Origin: Bacillus sp. PK3_68
GTDB lineage: Bacteria > Bacillota > Bacilli > Bacillales > Domibacillaceae
Direction of reading: 5' to 3'
Length of the DNA: 64,000 nucleotides
NCBI RefSeq assembly: GCF_003600835.1
Contig: NZ_NQYC01000001.1
Location: forward strand, 2,899,001 to 2,963,000
The notes beneath the pieces are model-generated. The model was not told where the DNA came from and made no database searches. It saw nothing but the letters and a program-made list of their open reading frames with translations. A program made the position numbers and the translations under genes. Positions 1 through 7,615 of this stretch are shown here, piece by piece; the first letter of the stretch is position 1, and each line of letters begins with the position of its first letter.

Positions 1-1
1 G

Positions 2-450
2 AAATTTAAAGATTACCGGTTAGATGAACAGCTAAAAGCCTGTATTAATAAGTACCGCTGGTGGCTCGAAGACGAGAACATTCATTTACATTTAAGAATG
101 GAGCCGACGATGTACCGGGGGATGAGGCTTTATTTGAAAATGTGTGGGATAATCTGCTGACGAATGCGATTAAATATAACCTTCCCGAAGGAGAAATTCA
201 TATTGCGCTGGAGAGGCAAGAGGATTATACCGAGGTAACCATACAAGATACAGGAATCGGAGTTTCAGAGACAGAACAAGCTCAGCTGTTTCATCGTTTT
301 TATCGGGCAGATGCATCGCGTACAAAAGAAGGAACAGGACTTGGCTTGTCCATCGTGAAACAAATCATTGAGCTGCATAAAGGAGAAATTCATGTGGCGA
401 GTGCACCAGGTCAAGGAACGTCATTTACGATTAAACTGCCAAATTTGTAA
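2..450 (+). pseudogene. Sensor histidine kinase, C-terminal part, frameshifted
   Basis: This is the end of a two-component membrane sensor kinase; its beginning lies before the window. The catalytic ATPase domain is clear: an N box (DNLLTNAIKYN), a G1 box (DTGIGV), an F box (FHRFYRADASR) and a G2 box (GTGLGLSIVK), ending about eight residues after the last strand. The upstream part reads in a different frame (KDYRLDEQLKACINKYRWW) up to about position 116. The two parts join if the G5 run at 117-121 is given one more G. That gives YRGDEALFENVWDNLL, normal for the family. No response regulator partner is in view. The break is either a read error or a real frameshift. Confidence 0.8.
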
Positions 451-527
451 TACAAAGTTCATATAAAGTTTATATTGACAGCGTAGTATAACCTCCATAG
501 AGATAAATATTTATGGAGGTTAATAGA

Positions 528-920
528 ATGGAGAAAAAATGGAGTCTCAGATTAATTCGGCTGGCTGCGATTTTTGGCTTATTAGGAGCGATACTCGGGT
601 CGCATATGGCGGGCTCGGGCAGCTACCAGTTTCGTCCCATTCATGCGCATATTTTAGTTGTCGGCTGGTTGTCGGTTTTTGCGTGGGGCATTTTCTATCG
701 TGTGTACACAATCAAGTCTTCAAAGCTAGTATCTGTTCATGGCTGGACGGCAGTGATCGGATCCATCGGTTTAACAGCCGGCATGTGGCTAAATGCTCTA
801 AAGCCATTTAATGTTAATGACACATTCGCTTTAGTTTTCTATATCGTTGGCGGAACGATCCTGTTAGTCAGCTTTGGAATTTTTATTATCACTACGTTCA
901 TGATTGATACGAGAGAATGA
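528..920 (+). CDS. Small four-helix membrane protein resembling a heme-copper oxidase subunit I fragment
   Basis: The protein has about 130 residues and four predicted membrane helices. The second helix carries a His-Ala-His motif (RPIHAHILVVGW) like the one in the early helices of cbb3/heme-copper oxidase subunit I, so databases often label such proteins cytochrome-c-oxidase-like. It is far too short to be a catalytic subunit and its role is unknown. The ATG at 528 was chosen because GGAGGT (515-520) sits seven bases before it. The ATG at 513 overlaps that ribosome site. A strong terminator follows directly, so the gene is probably transcribed alone. Confidence 0.7.
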   Translation: MEKKWSLRLIRLAAIFGLLGAILGSHMAGSGSYQFRPIHAHILVVGWLSVFAWGIFYRVYTIKSSKLVSVHGWTAVIGSIGLTAGMWLNALKPFNVNDTFALVFYIVGGTILLVSFGIFIITTFMIDTRE

Positions 921-921
921 A

Positions 922-953
922 GGAGGCGGTCTATATGCAGACCGCCTCCTTAT
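922..953. terminator. Rho-independent terminator
   Basis: An 11-bp perfect stem (GGAGGCGGTCT and its complement) with a short loop is followed by a T-rich stretch. It ends the small membrane gene and also faces the convergent exporter gene. Confidence 0.8.
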
Positions 954-971
954 ATTTCATCTATTTAGAAA

Positions 972-1892
972 TTAGAAGGAAGAAGGATGTTTCAAATCAC
1001 TTAACGGCTTTGGCTTACGAAAAAGATCGAAAGCTTCCGTAATAAAAATGCCGCCTAAAATAAACAAAATCCCCATGCCAGTGTTGAAAGTTAAGGATTC
1101 TCCCCATAGCCACCATGATAGTAAGAAAGCAAAGACAGATTCCAACGATAAAAGCAGGCTTACATGTGTAGGTGGAGAAAATTGCTGAGCTTTAATTTGC
1201 ACGATATAAGCTAACAATGTTCCGATCAACAAGTCAAAGGTATACGCATACCACCCGTAAGAAGATAAAGGCGTTGGGAACGGCTCCAGCCAAACAGCAA
1301 ATGGCAAACTAAATACTCCGACGATTAATAATTGAATAGCGATAAAGCTGAGTGAATCAACAGATTCGTTATTTTGATAAGCGCGGTCTACTAATATAAC
1401 GTGAATAGCAAAAAAGAAGGCGCAAAGGAATACTAAAATATCCCCGGCATTGACCCCTGTCCAGCCTCCATGCCATGAAAGAATGACGAGTCCCAGGAAC
1501 GTAAGCAGACTTCCTAACAATGCTCCTCTCTGGATGGCTACTTTTGACCAAAAAAAGTATAAGAAAGGAACGATGACCACCATTGTTCCGGTTAAGACTC
1601 CAGCCTTGCCGGGAGTAGTCAGCTCAATGCCTATTGTTTGCAAGGCAAATCCTGCCCATAAAGCGGTTCCGGCAAAAATACCGTATTTCCACATCTGCTT
1701 TGACATATTCTTAATATCTTTCCATTTAAATAATAAAAGAATAAGCGCAGCAAGGAAAAATCTTGTTCCAATAAAGTACAAAGGAGTAATTTCATTTAAC
1801 AAATCTTTGGTCAAGACAAAGCTGTATCCCCAGCCAAGTGAGATTCCAACCAGGGAAAAGTCTGCAATGATGACTTTCTTTTTTAACGACAA
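972..1892 (-). CDS. DMT-superfamily (EamA) transporter
   Basis: A membrane exporter of about 306 residues with the ten-helix, two-repeat EamA architecture. Typical proteins of this family export amino acids or other small metabolites. The second repeat ends with SLESVFAFLLSWWLWGE, the usual family signature near helix nine. The open frame runs much further upstream to 2117, but those residues are not membrane-like. I place the start at the TTG at 1892 because AGGAGGG lies five bases before it. A small hairpin (AGCCC/GGGCT) lies just before that site. The long leader upstream looks structured (see 1893-2230). The substrate cannot be read from sequence. Confidence 0.85.
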   Translation of the reverse strand: MSLKKKVIIADFSLVGISLGWGYSFVLTKDLLNEITPLYFIGTRFFLAALILLLFKWKDIKNMSKQMWKYGIFAGTALWAGFALQTIGIELTTPGKAGVLTGTMVVIVPFLYFFWSKVAIQRGALLGSLLTFLGLVILSWHGGWTGVNAGDILVFLCAFFFAIHVILVDRAYQNNESVDSLSFIAIQLLIVGVFSLPFAVWLEPFPTPLSSYGWYAYTFDLLIGTLLAYIVQIKAQQFSPPTHVSLLLSLESVFAFLLSWWLWGESLTFNTGMGILFILGGIFITEAFDLFRKPKPLSDLKHPSSF

Positions 1893-2230
1893 TCTATCCC
1901 TCCTAAGAGCAGCCCTATTCGGGGCTGTGCCATACTCTATGCAAGAATTGCACCAAAAACAAAAAAGCGGCACAGAGAAGCGTGCCAAGCAACGACAGAT
2001 TGGGGATCGGATGAATGAAATGAATCTAGTAGAGACCGTCTGTATATAAGATTTTTCAAATGAAATATTCAAAAAAACATACTTTATTCCGTATAGAATA
2101 ACGAGCCACCCAGTCACTCGGTATTAACCGAGAACACTCTCTGGATTTAATCATAAGGAGAATCAGGCCTACCGGTGTTACCAACCTATTCGGACGGACT
2201 GGCTACGCTTGCCTCATGATTGTAGGCTCT
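1893..2230 (-). promoter_or_regulatory. Long, probably structured leader before the DMT gene
   Basis: This is 338 bases without a gene. Read on the minus strand, a 10-bp stem (AATCATGAGG with CCTTATGATT, one G-U pair) closes a roughly 70-base folded region. It is followed by AGAGAG, then a hairpin CTCGG/CCGAG that competes with an alternative CGAG/CTCG pairing around GGGTGGCTCG. AGAGAG and GGGTGG recall T-box leaders, but the invariant T-box sequence is not complete and I see no terminator with a T run. A sequence fitting the sigma-54 pattern (TTGGTGCAATTCTTGCA, 1956 to 1940) lies closer to the gene. The class of this element is unassigned. Confidence 0.35.
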
Positions 2231-3139
2231 TTAAGTCTCACCTCTAACAGCCATCTCCTTTATCGGCCGGGCCCTTTCTCTTTTCTCTTTCCAAAGCGGG
2301 AAGCTAACACCAGCTAAAGTCAGAATCCCACCGGACAGTGAAAGGAGAGAAGGTACTTCCCCTAGACACATCCATGAGATAATTAGAGCGGCTATCGGAG
2401 TTAAATAAAGAGAACTGGTTGCTTCCGAAGCCCCTGCTTTTGAGATCATATAGGCTACAGCGAAATATGGAACAATCGTCGGAAATAGGCCTAAATAAAT
2501 AACAGCAAAGGTGGCAGAGGAAGAGGCTGCTACTATTTCTGCTGCAGCACCCGGTAGAAAAAATAACATAAAGAAAGTCCCGGATAAGATGGTGTAAACC
2601 GTAAACGGTATGAATCCATATTTGTTTAAGTAGTTTGTTTGAAAGACAAAATAACAACTTTCACTTATTGCTGCAATCAAAATCAGCAGAACACCTGCAG
2701 CCACAGCTGATAATGAGCCGCCGTTTCCAAGTGAAATGACAGCCACTCCTGAAAAAGCGATCAGCGAGCCGATCCATCCCATTTTAGAAAATCTTTCTTT
2801 AAGAAAAACAGCAGCTAATACAGCAGAAAAGATCGGTGTGATGGATATTAATAAGCTGGCAACACCGGCGCTCACTGTTTTTTCACCTACGCTTAACGCG
2901 GTATGATAAACAGTAAACCCTAAAAAACCTAGCAGTAAAATAGCTGGTACATCTTTCAGGTCAGGCAGTTTTATTCTCTTGGCAACAGCAAAAATAACTA
3001 ATCCAATCGAGCCGATAAGAAGCCGCAGTAAAGCAAGGTGTTCCGGGCTATAGGATGCAAGAGCGATTTTAATACCCGGGAAAGCAGAGCCCCAGGCAAT
3101 AACAGTCATACTGTAGGCTATGGCTATTCTCCAATTCAT
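2231..3139 (-). CDS. DMT-superfamily (EamA) transporter
   Basis: A 302-residue, ten-helix exporter with two EamA repeats. The first repeat includes SLLISITPIFSAVLAAVFLKE and the second ends with SSLYLTPIAALIISWMCLGE, both standard family positions. The start at 3139 has GGGGA seven bases upstream. It diverges from the MocR regulator at 3276 across a 136-base gap, an arrangement common for EamA genes controlled by MocR proteins, so the regulator probably controls this exporter. It is a distant relative of the exporters at 972 and 11695. Confidence 0.9.
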   Translation of the reverse strand: MNWRIAIAYSMTVIAWGSAFPGIKIALASYSPEHLALLRLLIGSIGLVIFAVAKRIKLPDLKDVPAILLLGFLGFTVYHTALSVGEKTVSAGVASLLISITPIFSAVLAAVFLKERFSKMGWIGSLIAFSGVAVISLGNGGSLSAVAAGVLLILIAAISESCYFVFQTNYLNKYGFIPFTVYTILSGTFFMLFFLPGAAAEIVAASSSATFAVIYLGLFPTIVPYFAVAYMISKAGASEATSSLYLTPIAALIISWMCLGEVPSLLSLSGGILTLAGVSFPLWKEKRERARPIKEMAVRGET

Positions 3140-3275
3140 AACAATCCCCGTTTCTCTTATTTATTAAAGTTTCTGGTGAATTTATAATAAGGTAACTGGT
3201 ATTGGAAATCGCCAACCAATCGACTAGAAAAAAAACCAACAGAAGCAGGAATGCGGATAGAGAGGAGGCCTTTCG

Positions 3276-4688
3276 TTGAGTAAGATGCCCCGTTATCTTC
3301 AGATTGTCCATTCAATTCGTGAGAAAATAGACAAGGGGGAATGGGTGGTCGGAAGCAGAATTCCTCCCCAAAGAGCCATCGCCGAACAGTTCGCTGTAAA
3401 TAGAAGCACAGTGATTACTGCCATTGAAATTTTGAAGGCGGAGGGCCTGCTCGAAGGCAGAGCAGGTAGTGGCGTATATGTGGTGAACAATCGCTGGTCG
3501 CTCTCAGCTGCTATCTCTCCCCCGGATTGGGAGAATTTGACCCAGTGGTCTTTACAGCCTTCAAGTAATCAAACGGTACAGTCAATCAATGAACTGGAAA
3601 ATAGAAAGGATGTCATTCAGTTAAGTAAAGGCGAGCTTGGTCCCGACTTGTTTCCGCAAGCCGACATAGCTGCAGCCCTTACGAAGGTTTCAGGCGAGTT
3701 GCAGGAATTTGGTTACGGAAATGGATTAGGGGATGCAGGATTAAGAAGGGAAATCAGCAGGCATATGGAGGAATATGGACTATCTATTGCGCCGGAGAGT
3801 ATATTGATCGTATCAGGTGCTTTGCAAGCTCTTACGCTCATTGCTATTGGCATATTAAAAAAAGGCTCTACCGTTTTTTTGGAGAACCCTTCGTATTTGC
3901 ATTCAGTCAATTTATTCCGTACGGCAGAGATTTCCATCAGGCCGATTTCTGTTCATGAGAATGGTTTGAATATAGAGGAGCTTTTTCAACAAAACATCCC
4001 AAAAGGCTCATCTGCCCTTTATATTAATCCAACTTATCAGAATCCTACGGGTACTACGATGTCAAAGGAGCACAGACAGTTATTGATGGACAAGTGCCGG
4101 TATTTTCAGTTGCCGGTAATCGAAGATGATATATTTAGAGACCTATGGATTGATGAGCCTGCACCGGCACCTTTGAAGACGCTGGATAAGAGCGGGCAAG
4201 TTTTGTATGTAGGCAGCTTCTCGAAAACGGTCGCTCCCGGTCTTCGAATCGGCTGGCTTGCCGGGCCAGAAGACGTCGTTAAGCGTCTTAGTGATGTCAG
4301 AATGCAGACCGATTATGGTTCTAGTTATTTATCACAAGTACTGGTCAGAGAGTTGCTTCGTTCCAGACTGTATGAGAAGCATTTGAGAAAAGTAAGAATC
4401 TATTTAAAGGAAAGAAGGGCGCATCTGCTTAAGCTATTGCGTTTGCATTTAAGTGAGTATGCTACATGGCGTGCTGCCTCAGGGGGATTTTTTATATGGG
4501 TTACTTTAAATAAAAAGGTGAATATGCATGCATTTTTTAAAGCGTGCTTAAATAGCGGCGTATTAATCAATCCTGGCTTTATATACAATGATAGCCATTC
4601 GACTATACGGTTATCTTATTCCTATGAGGAAGTTGAGCGCATGGAAGTAGCTATTATCAAAATTAAGAAAGTTTTAGAAGGACAGTAG
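3276..4688 (+). CDS. MocR-family (GntR HTH plus aminotransferase-like) regulator
   Basis: A 470-residue transcription factor. Residues about 8-75 form a GntR winged helix (SRIPPQRAIAEQFAVNRSTV). Residues about 110-465 form a fold type I aminotransferase domain that in this family binds PLP and senses an effector. The PLP lysine is Lys317 in GSFSKT, and NPTYQNPTG (251-259) is the cofactor-site loop, so cofactor binding appears intact. The start is TTG at 3276 with AGGAGG (3263-3268) seven bases before. The divergent EamA gene is the likely target. PdxR, GabR and DdlR are related proteins, but I cannot assign one of those roles. Confidence 0.9.
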   Translation: MSKMPRYLQIVHSIREKIDKGEWVVGSRIPPQRAIAEQFAVNRSTVITAIEILKAEGLLEGRAGSGVYVVNNRWSLSAAISPPDWENLTQWSLQPSSNQTVQSINELENRKDVIQLSKGELGPDLFPQADIAAALTKVSGELQEFGYGNGLGDAGLRREISRHMEEYGLSIAPESILIVSGALQALTLIAIGILKKGSTVFLENPSYLHSVNLFRTAEISIRPISVHENGLNIEELFQQNIPKGSSALYINPTYQNPTGTTMSKEHRQLLMDKCRYFQLPVIEDDIFRDLWIDEPAPAPLKTLDKSGQVLYVGSFSKTVAPGLRIGWLAGPEDVVKRLSDVRMQTDYGSSYLSQVLVRELLRSRLYEKHLRKVRIYLKERRAHLLKLLRLHLSEYATWRAASGGFFIWVTLNKKVNMHAFFKACLNSGVLINPGFIYNDSHSTIRLSYSYEEVERMEVAIIKIKKVLEGQ

Positions 4689-5036
4689 TTATTTTTTTAG
4701 GTCTCTATGAGTAAGGCCTACCCAGGGGGGTTCTTAGTAAAAATATCTTTACTCAAAGAGAGAAAATTTTCCCTTTATTTTCGAATGTTTGCGGTTATTT
4801 CTCCAAAATACTCTCCTTTTATGTCATTTGTAAATAGCGGAAAGATCACGTTATTACAGGATATAACTAATATAGCAAGACAGCATTTGCTTCGTAACAA
4901 TTAGTTGGCATGGAAGTTGCAATTTGTTTAAAACAAATGGGAGATCGCTGATTTTAACTAACAAGATAACTGGCGCGCGCTATAAAAATGAACGCGGTTT
5001 CCCAGAGAGTGAAATTGGGAGAAAGGATGCAACAAG
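4689..5036 (+). other. Non-coding stretch before brnQ
   Basis: 348 bases. The open frame at 4707-4904 has no ribosome site and no recognisable protein, so I do not call it. The stretch contains a likely sigma-54 promoter (4905-4921), then an inverted repeat TTTCCCA/TTGGGAGAAA just before the brnQ ribosome site. The AT-rich part before the promoter is where an enhancer-binding protein would be expected to act. Confidence 0.6.
4905..4921 (+). promoter_or_regulatory. Predicted sigma-54 (SigL) -24/-12 promoter
   Basis: TTGGCATGGAAGTTGCA matches the sigma-54 consensus TTGGCACRNNNNTTGCW at every defined position except one (T for C at position 7). The GG and GC dinucleotides have exact spacing. 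It lies 116 bases before brnQ on the same strand. In Bacillus, SigL drives amino-acid catabolic genes, which fits a branched-chain amino acid carrier. No enhancer-binding protein gene is in the window. Confidence 0.6.
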
Positions 5037-6356
5037 ATGAACAAGACGATACAACATAGCCTGATATTGGGCTTTGCCTTATTTGCTCTTTACTTTGGAG
5101 CGGGCAACTTAATTTTCCCGCCGTCTATCGGCAATGTGTCAGGGACCAACTGGATTCCGGCATTGGCTGGCTTTACAGTTACAGGTATTATACTTCCTTT
5201 GCTCGCGGTTATTGCCATCTTGAATGCCGGTGGAAGGTTTGAAGAGCTGACAAGACCGATTAGCCCTTGGTTTTATAAGGTCTTTAATCTTTTGCTTATG
5301 GTCGGAATTGGTATGCTCGTTACAATCCCGCGAATGGCCGCTACTACACATGAATTGGGAGTTCAAACCTTATTTCCTCAAGTTCCTTCTGTTTTAACCA
5401 TCGTCGTTTTTTTTGCCATTAGTTTTTATTTTGCGATGGACGAATCAAATGTTATTGATAAGATCGGGAAAATCTTAACGCCTCTTCTCGTTATCATTCT
5501 TTTAGCAGTCGTAGGCAAAGGGATATTCTATCCGATTGGAACCCCAGTTGCAACAGATTTAAAAGGACCTTTTTCAAATGCTTTTATTAGCGCTTACCAG
5601 ACAGGTGATATTGTGACCGGCATTTTTTGTGCCCCCATATTTATTGCTGCTATTACAAGCTACGGGTATAAAGGAGTACAGGCGAGGAAATTAGCTCTTA
5701 CTGGAACACTTATAGCCGGAGTGGGCCTGCTCATCGTGTATGGAGGCCTTCTCTATATTGGCGCATCAGGCAGTGGAGCCTTTCCTAAAGATATTGGAGA
5801 TACAGCACTCGTATCGCAACTAGTCCATACATTGTTAGGAAGAGCGGGAACAGTTGCTTTATCGATTGCTATTGCTCTGGCGTGTCTCACTTCGACTATC
5901 GGCGTTATTGCCGTTATTGCCGAGTTCTTAATGAAGCTGACTAATGAGAAGATAGGCTATCGTTCTTGGTTGCTCGTTATTTGTATGACAGGCACTGTCA
6001 TTGGCACAATGGGCGTTGGGAAAATCGTTAACTATGCGATGCCAATCTTCTTGGCGTTGTATCCAGTAGCCATTGTGTTGGTCTTCTTGGGAGTGTTCCG
6101 CAAATATATTCCCAATGCAGGAGTCTACAGAGGAGCCATTCTTTTAACATTCATTGTCAGTCTATTCGAAACATTAGGGTCTGTTTTAAACATTGGATTT
6201 TTAAGCAGTGTGGTTTCCATGCTTCCGCTCAGTGCAAATGGGTTTTCATGGCTTGCACCTGCCATCGTTGGGTTAATAGCCGGAGCGCTTATCGACAAGG
6301 CGAATGGCCAGAAGAAAAGCCAGGAATCTGTTTTGGATCATGCAGAAAACAAATAA
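5037..6356 (+). CDS. brnQ: Branched-chain amino acid transport carrier BrnQ
   Basis: A 439-residue, twelve-helix cation-coupled symporter for leucine, isoleucine and valine (LIVCS family). The opening is characteristic: FALYFGAGNLIFPPSIG near residues 17-33. Length and hydrophobic pattern are normal to the end. The start at 5037 has GAAAGGA about seven bases upstream. It is followed by a bidirectional terminator shared with sspK. The upstream sigma-54-type promoter suggests control by an amino-acid-responsive activator, which is inference. Confidence 0.95.
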   Translation: MNKTIQHSLILGFALFALYFGAGNLIFPPSIGNVSGTNWIPALAGFTVTGIILPLLAVIAILNAGGRFEELTRPISPWFYKVFNLLLMVGIGMLVTIPRMAATTHELGVQTLFPQVPSVLTIVVFFAISFYFAMDESNVIDKIGKILTPLLVIILLAVVGKGIFYPIGTPVATDLKGPFSNAFISAYQTGDIVTGIFCAPIFIAAITSYGYKGVQARKLALTGTLIAGVGLLIVYGGLLYIGASGSGAFPKDIGDTALVSQLVHTLLGRAGTVALSIAIALACLTSTIGVIAVIAEFLMKLTNEKIGYRSWLLVICMTGTVIGTMGVGKIVNYAMPIFLALYPVAIVLVFLGVFRKYIPNAGVYRGAILLTFIVSLFETLGSVLNIGFLSSVVSMLPLSANGFSWLAPAIVGLIAGALIDKANGQKKSQESVLDHAENK

Positions 6357-6370
6357 GCGTTATACGGTTA

Positions 6371-6404
6371 AAAAAAGCAGGAGGGAAGCCCCTCCTGCTT
6401 TTTA
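6371..6404. terminator. Bidirectional terminator between brnQ and sspK
   Basis: AAAAAGCAGGAGG pairs with CCTCCTGCTTTTT around a short loop. It has A and T runs on both sides, so it can end both convergent genes. Confidence 0.85.
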
Positions 6405-6563
6405 AGATTCCGTTGTTCTTTCGCTTGATGCCTTCATTCGCTCCTGCGGATGGGTATTCGTTGTGCCGTCCGCCCGTTTAGACGCATATCGCGCTTTAGC
6501 ACGAGCTTTTTCACCCTCGCCAGTCATATTATCATCGGGAAAGTTCTTCGCTTTGTTTCTCAT
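6402..6563 (-). CDS. sspK: Small acid-soluble spore protein K
   Basis: A 53-residue protein with the SspK pattern: MRNKAKNFP at the start, then YASKRADGTTN and HPQERMKAS. SspK is a minor spore core protein made in the forespore, so this organism is a spore former. The start at 6563 has GGAGGA six bases before it. The longer frame up to 6740 is not part of the gene. I could not identify a forespore (sigma-G) promoter with confidence in the short upstream gap. Confidence 0.9.
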   Translation of the reverse strand: MRNKAKNFPDDNMTGEGEKARAKARYASKRADGTTNTHPQERMKASSERTTES

Positions 6564-6690
6564 TGTTCTCCTCCAAGCGCAAAGTAAAAAGTGTAAGCTC
6601 TCACGCACTATTAGTATGAGTAGAAGATAAAAAAGTATAAGGGCTGTCCCGATAAAATTTGTGGGAAACGTAAAATAATATTTTCGCTTT

Positions 6691-7494
6691 TTACCGCTCT
6701 GATTCGAGGTTAACCGTTCCTTCAGAGGTAAAACGAACATTGGTTGATATGGAATTTTTTTTGCCGGCTTCTACATGTATGATGCCTCCTGGCTGGTGGA
6801 CAATGAATGTGTGATCTTGATTGTCTTGAGTTAAATGAACACCAAGAGCTAATGTGCCGGAGCCACAGGCACGCTCGAAAAATTTGCTGCCAGTTTCTTT
6901 AACGTAGACAAAGGGACGGATTTCATATTCATTTTTCGTTAATTTTTTATAGGGAATAATTCCAATAGCTTTATCATCGACTTTTTCCAGAAGCTTCTTG
7001 AGAATGAGTTCAAACTCTTCTTCACATAGCCAGCGATCGGTCAAGAAGTGAGTAATTCCCTCCAGCCGTACAAGACTTCCGATAACAGGGTGGTCATTGG
7101 CATTAACAGCCAGTTCTTTAATCGAAAGAGGATTGGGCATTTCGGCTTTTGCTTCAAAAAAAGAAGGCGACTTAACGTTTACTTCACAGGCCAGCTGTGT
7201 GTCGGAGCCAGAAGACTCCAGAAGAAATCGTGTTTCTGTGCTTAATCCTTTGTAGAGACAATAAGCGGCTGCAGATAAAATCGCGTTACCGCAAAACTCT
7301 CCGCCCGACATCTCTAAGCGGAGAACAGAATCATCTCTCTTCGGTGAAACGATAAAACCAACTTGTTCTGCATTCAGGTATTCATAGCCCATGATCGTAT
7401 TGGCAATCGCAGCATAATGAGCCGGTGCTACGTAGTTTGTAATTAAAGCAGTTATATTTTGTGAAGGACTCGCTTTAATAAAATCAAGCTTCAT
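6691..7494 (-). CDS. DapF-like epimerase/racemase (possible histidine racemase)
   Basis: A 267-residue protein of the diaminopimelate epimerase fold. Both active-site cysteines are visible in the usual settings: GGEFCGNAILSAA in the first half and RACGSGTLALG in the second, so a cofactor-independent two-base racemization is expected. Sequence divergence and context (MerR-type regulator upstream in the same direction, not a lysine operon) argue against housekeeping DapF. CntK-type histidine racemases have this look, but no nicotianamine-synthase-like (CntL) gene is nearby, so the substrate is open. The ATG at 7494 was chosen because GGAGT lies about eight bases before it. Confidence 0.75.
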   Translation of the reverse strand: MKLDFIKASPSQNITALITNYVAPAHYAAIANTIMGYEYLNAEQVGFIVSPKRDDSVLRLEMSGGEFCGNAILSAAAYCLYKGLSTETRFLLESSGSDTQLACEVNVKSPSFFEAKAEMPNPLSIKELAVNANDHPVIGSLVRLEGITHFLTDRWLCEEEFELILKKLLEKVDDKAIGIIPYKKLTKNEYEIRPFVYVKETGSKFFERACGSGTLALGVHLTQDNQDHTFIVHQPGGIIHVEAGKKNSISTNVRFTSEGTVNLESER

Positions 7495-7615
7495 AATGAA
7501 AACTCCTTTTTCGGTAGGCATTTAAGTAGATCCCCTTTTGTTCAGCTGTTGTTAAAGGTTATTTTTAACAACTCGTGCTTCAAAGGGGTCAATGTGGGCA
7601 TTTCTGTTTGGCCTA

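Noticed and set aside
1893-2117. N-terminal extension of the DMT exporter
   Set aside because: Residues are not membrane-like and a good ribosome site precedes the TTG at 1892.
2100-2230. Complete T-box riboswitch
   Set aside because: GGGTGG and AGAGAG are present, but the rest of the invariant T-box sequence and a terminator with T run are missing, so I only call a structured leader.
4707-4904. 65-residue open frame before brnQ
   Set aside because: No ribosome site and no protein-like composition, and it overlaps the region expected to carry activator sites for the sigma-54 promoter.
6564-6740. N-terminal extension of sspK
   Set aside because: SspK begins at MRNKAK with its own GGAGGA; the upstream residues are hydrophobic and unrelated.
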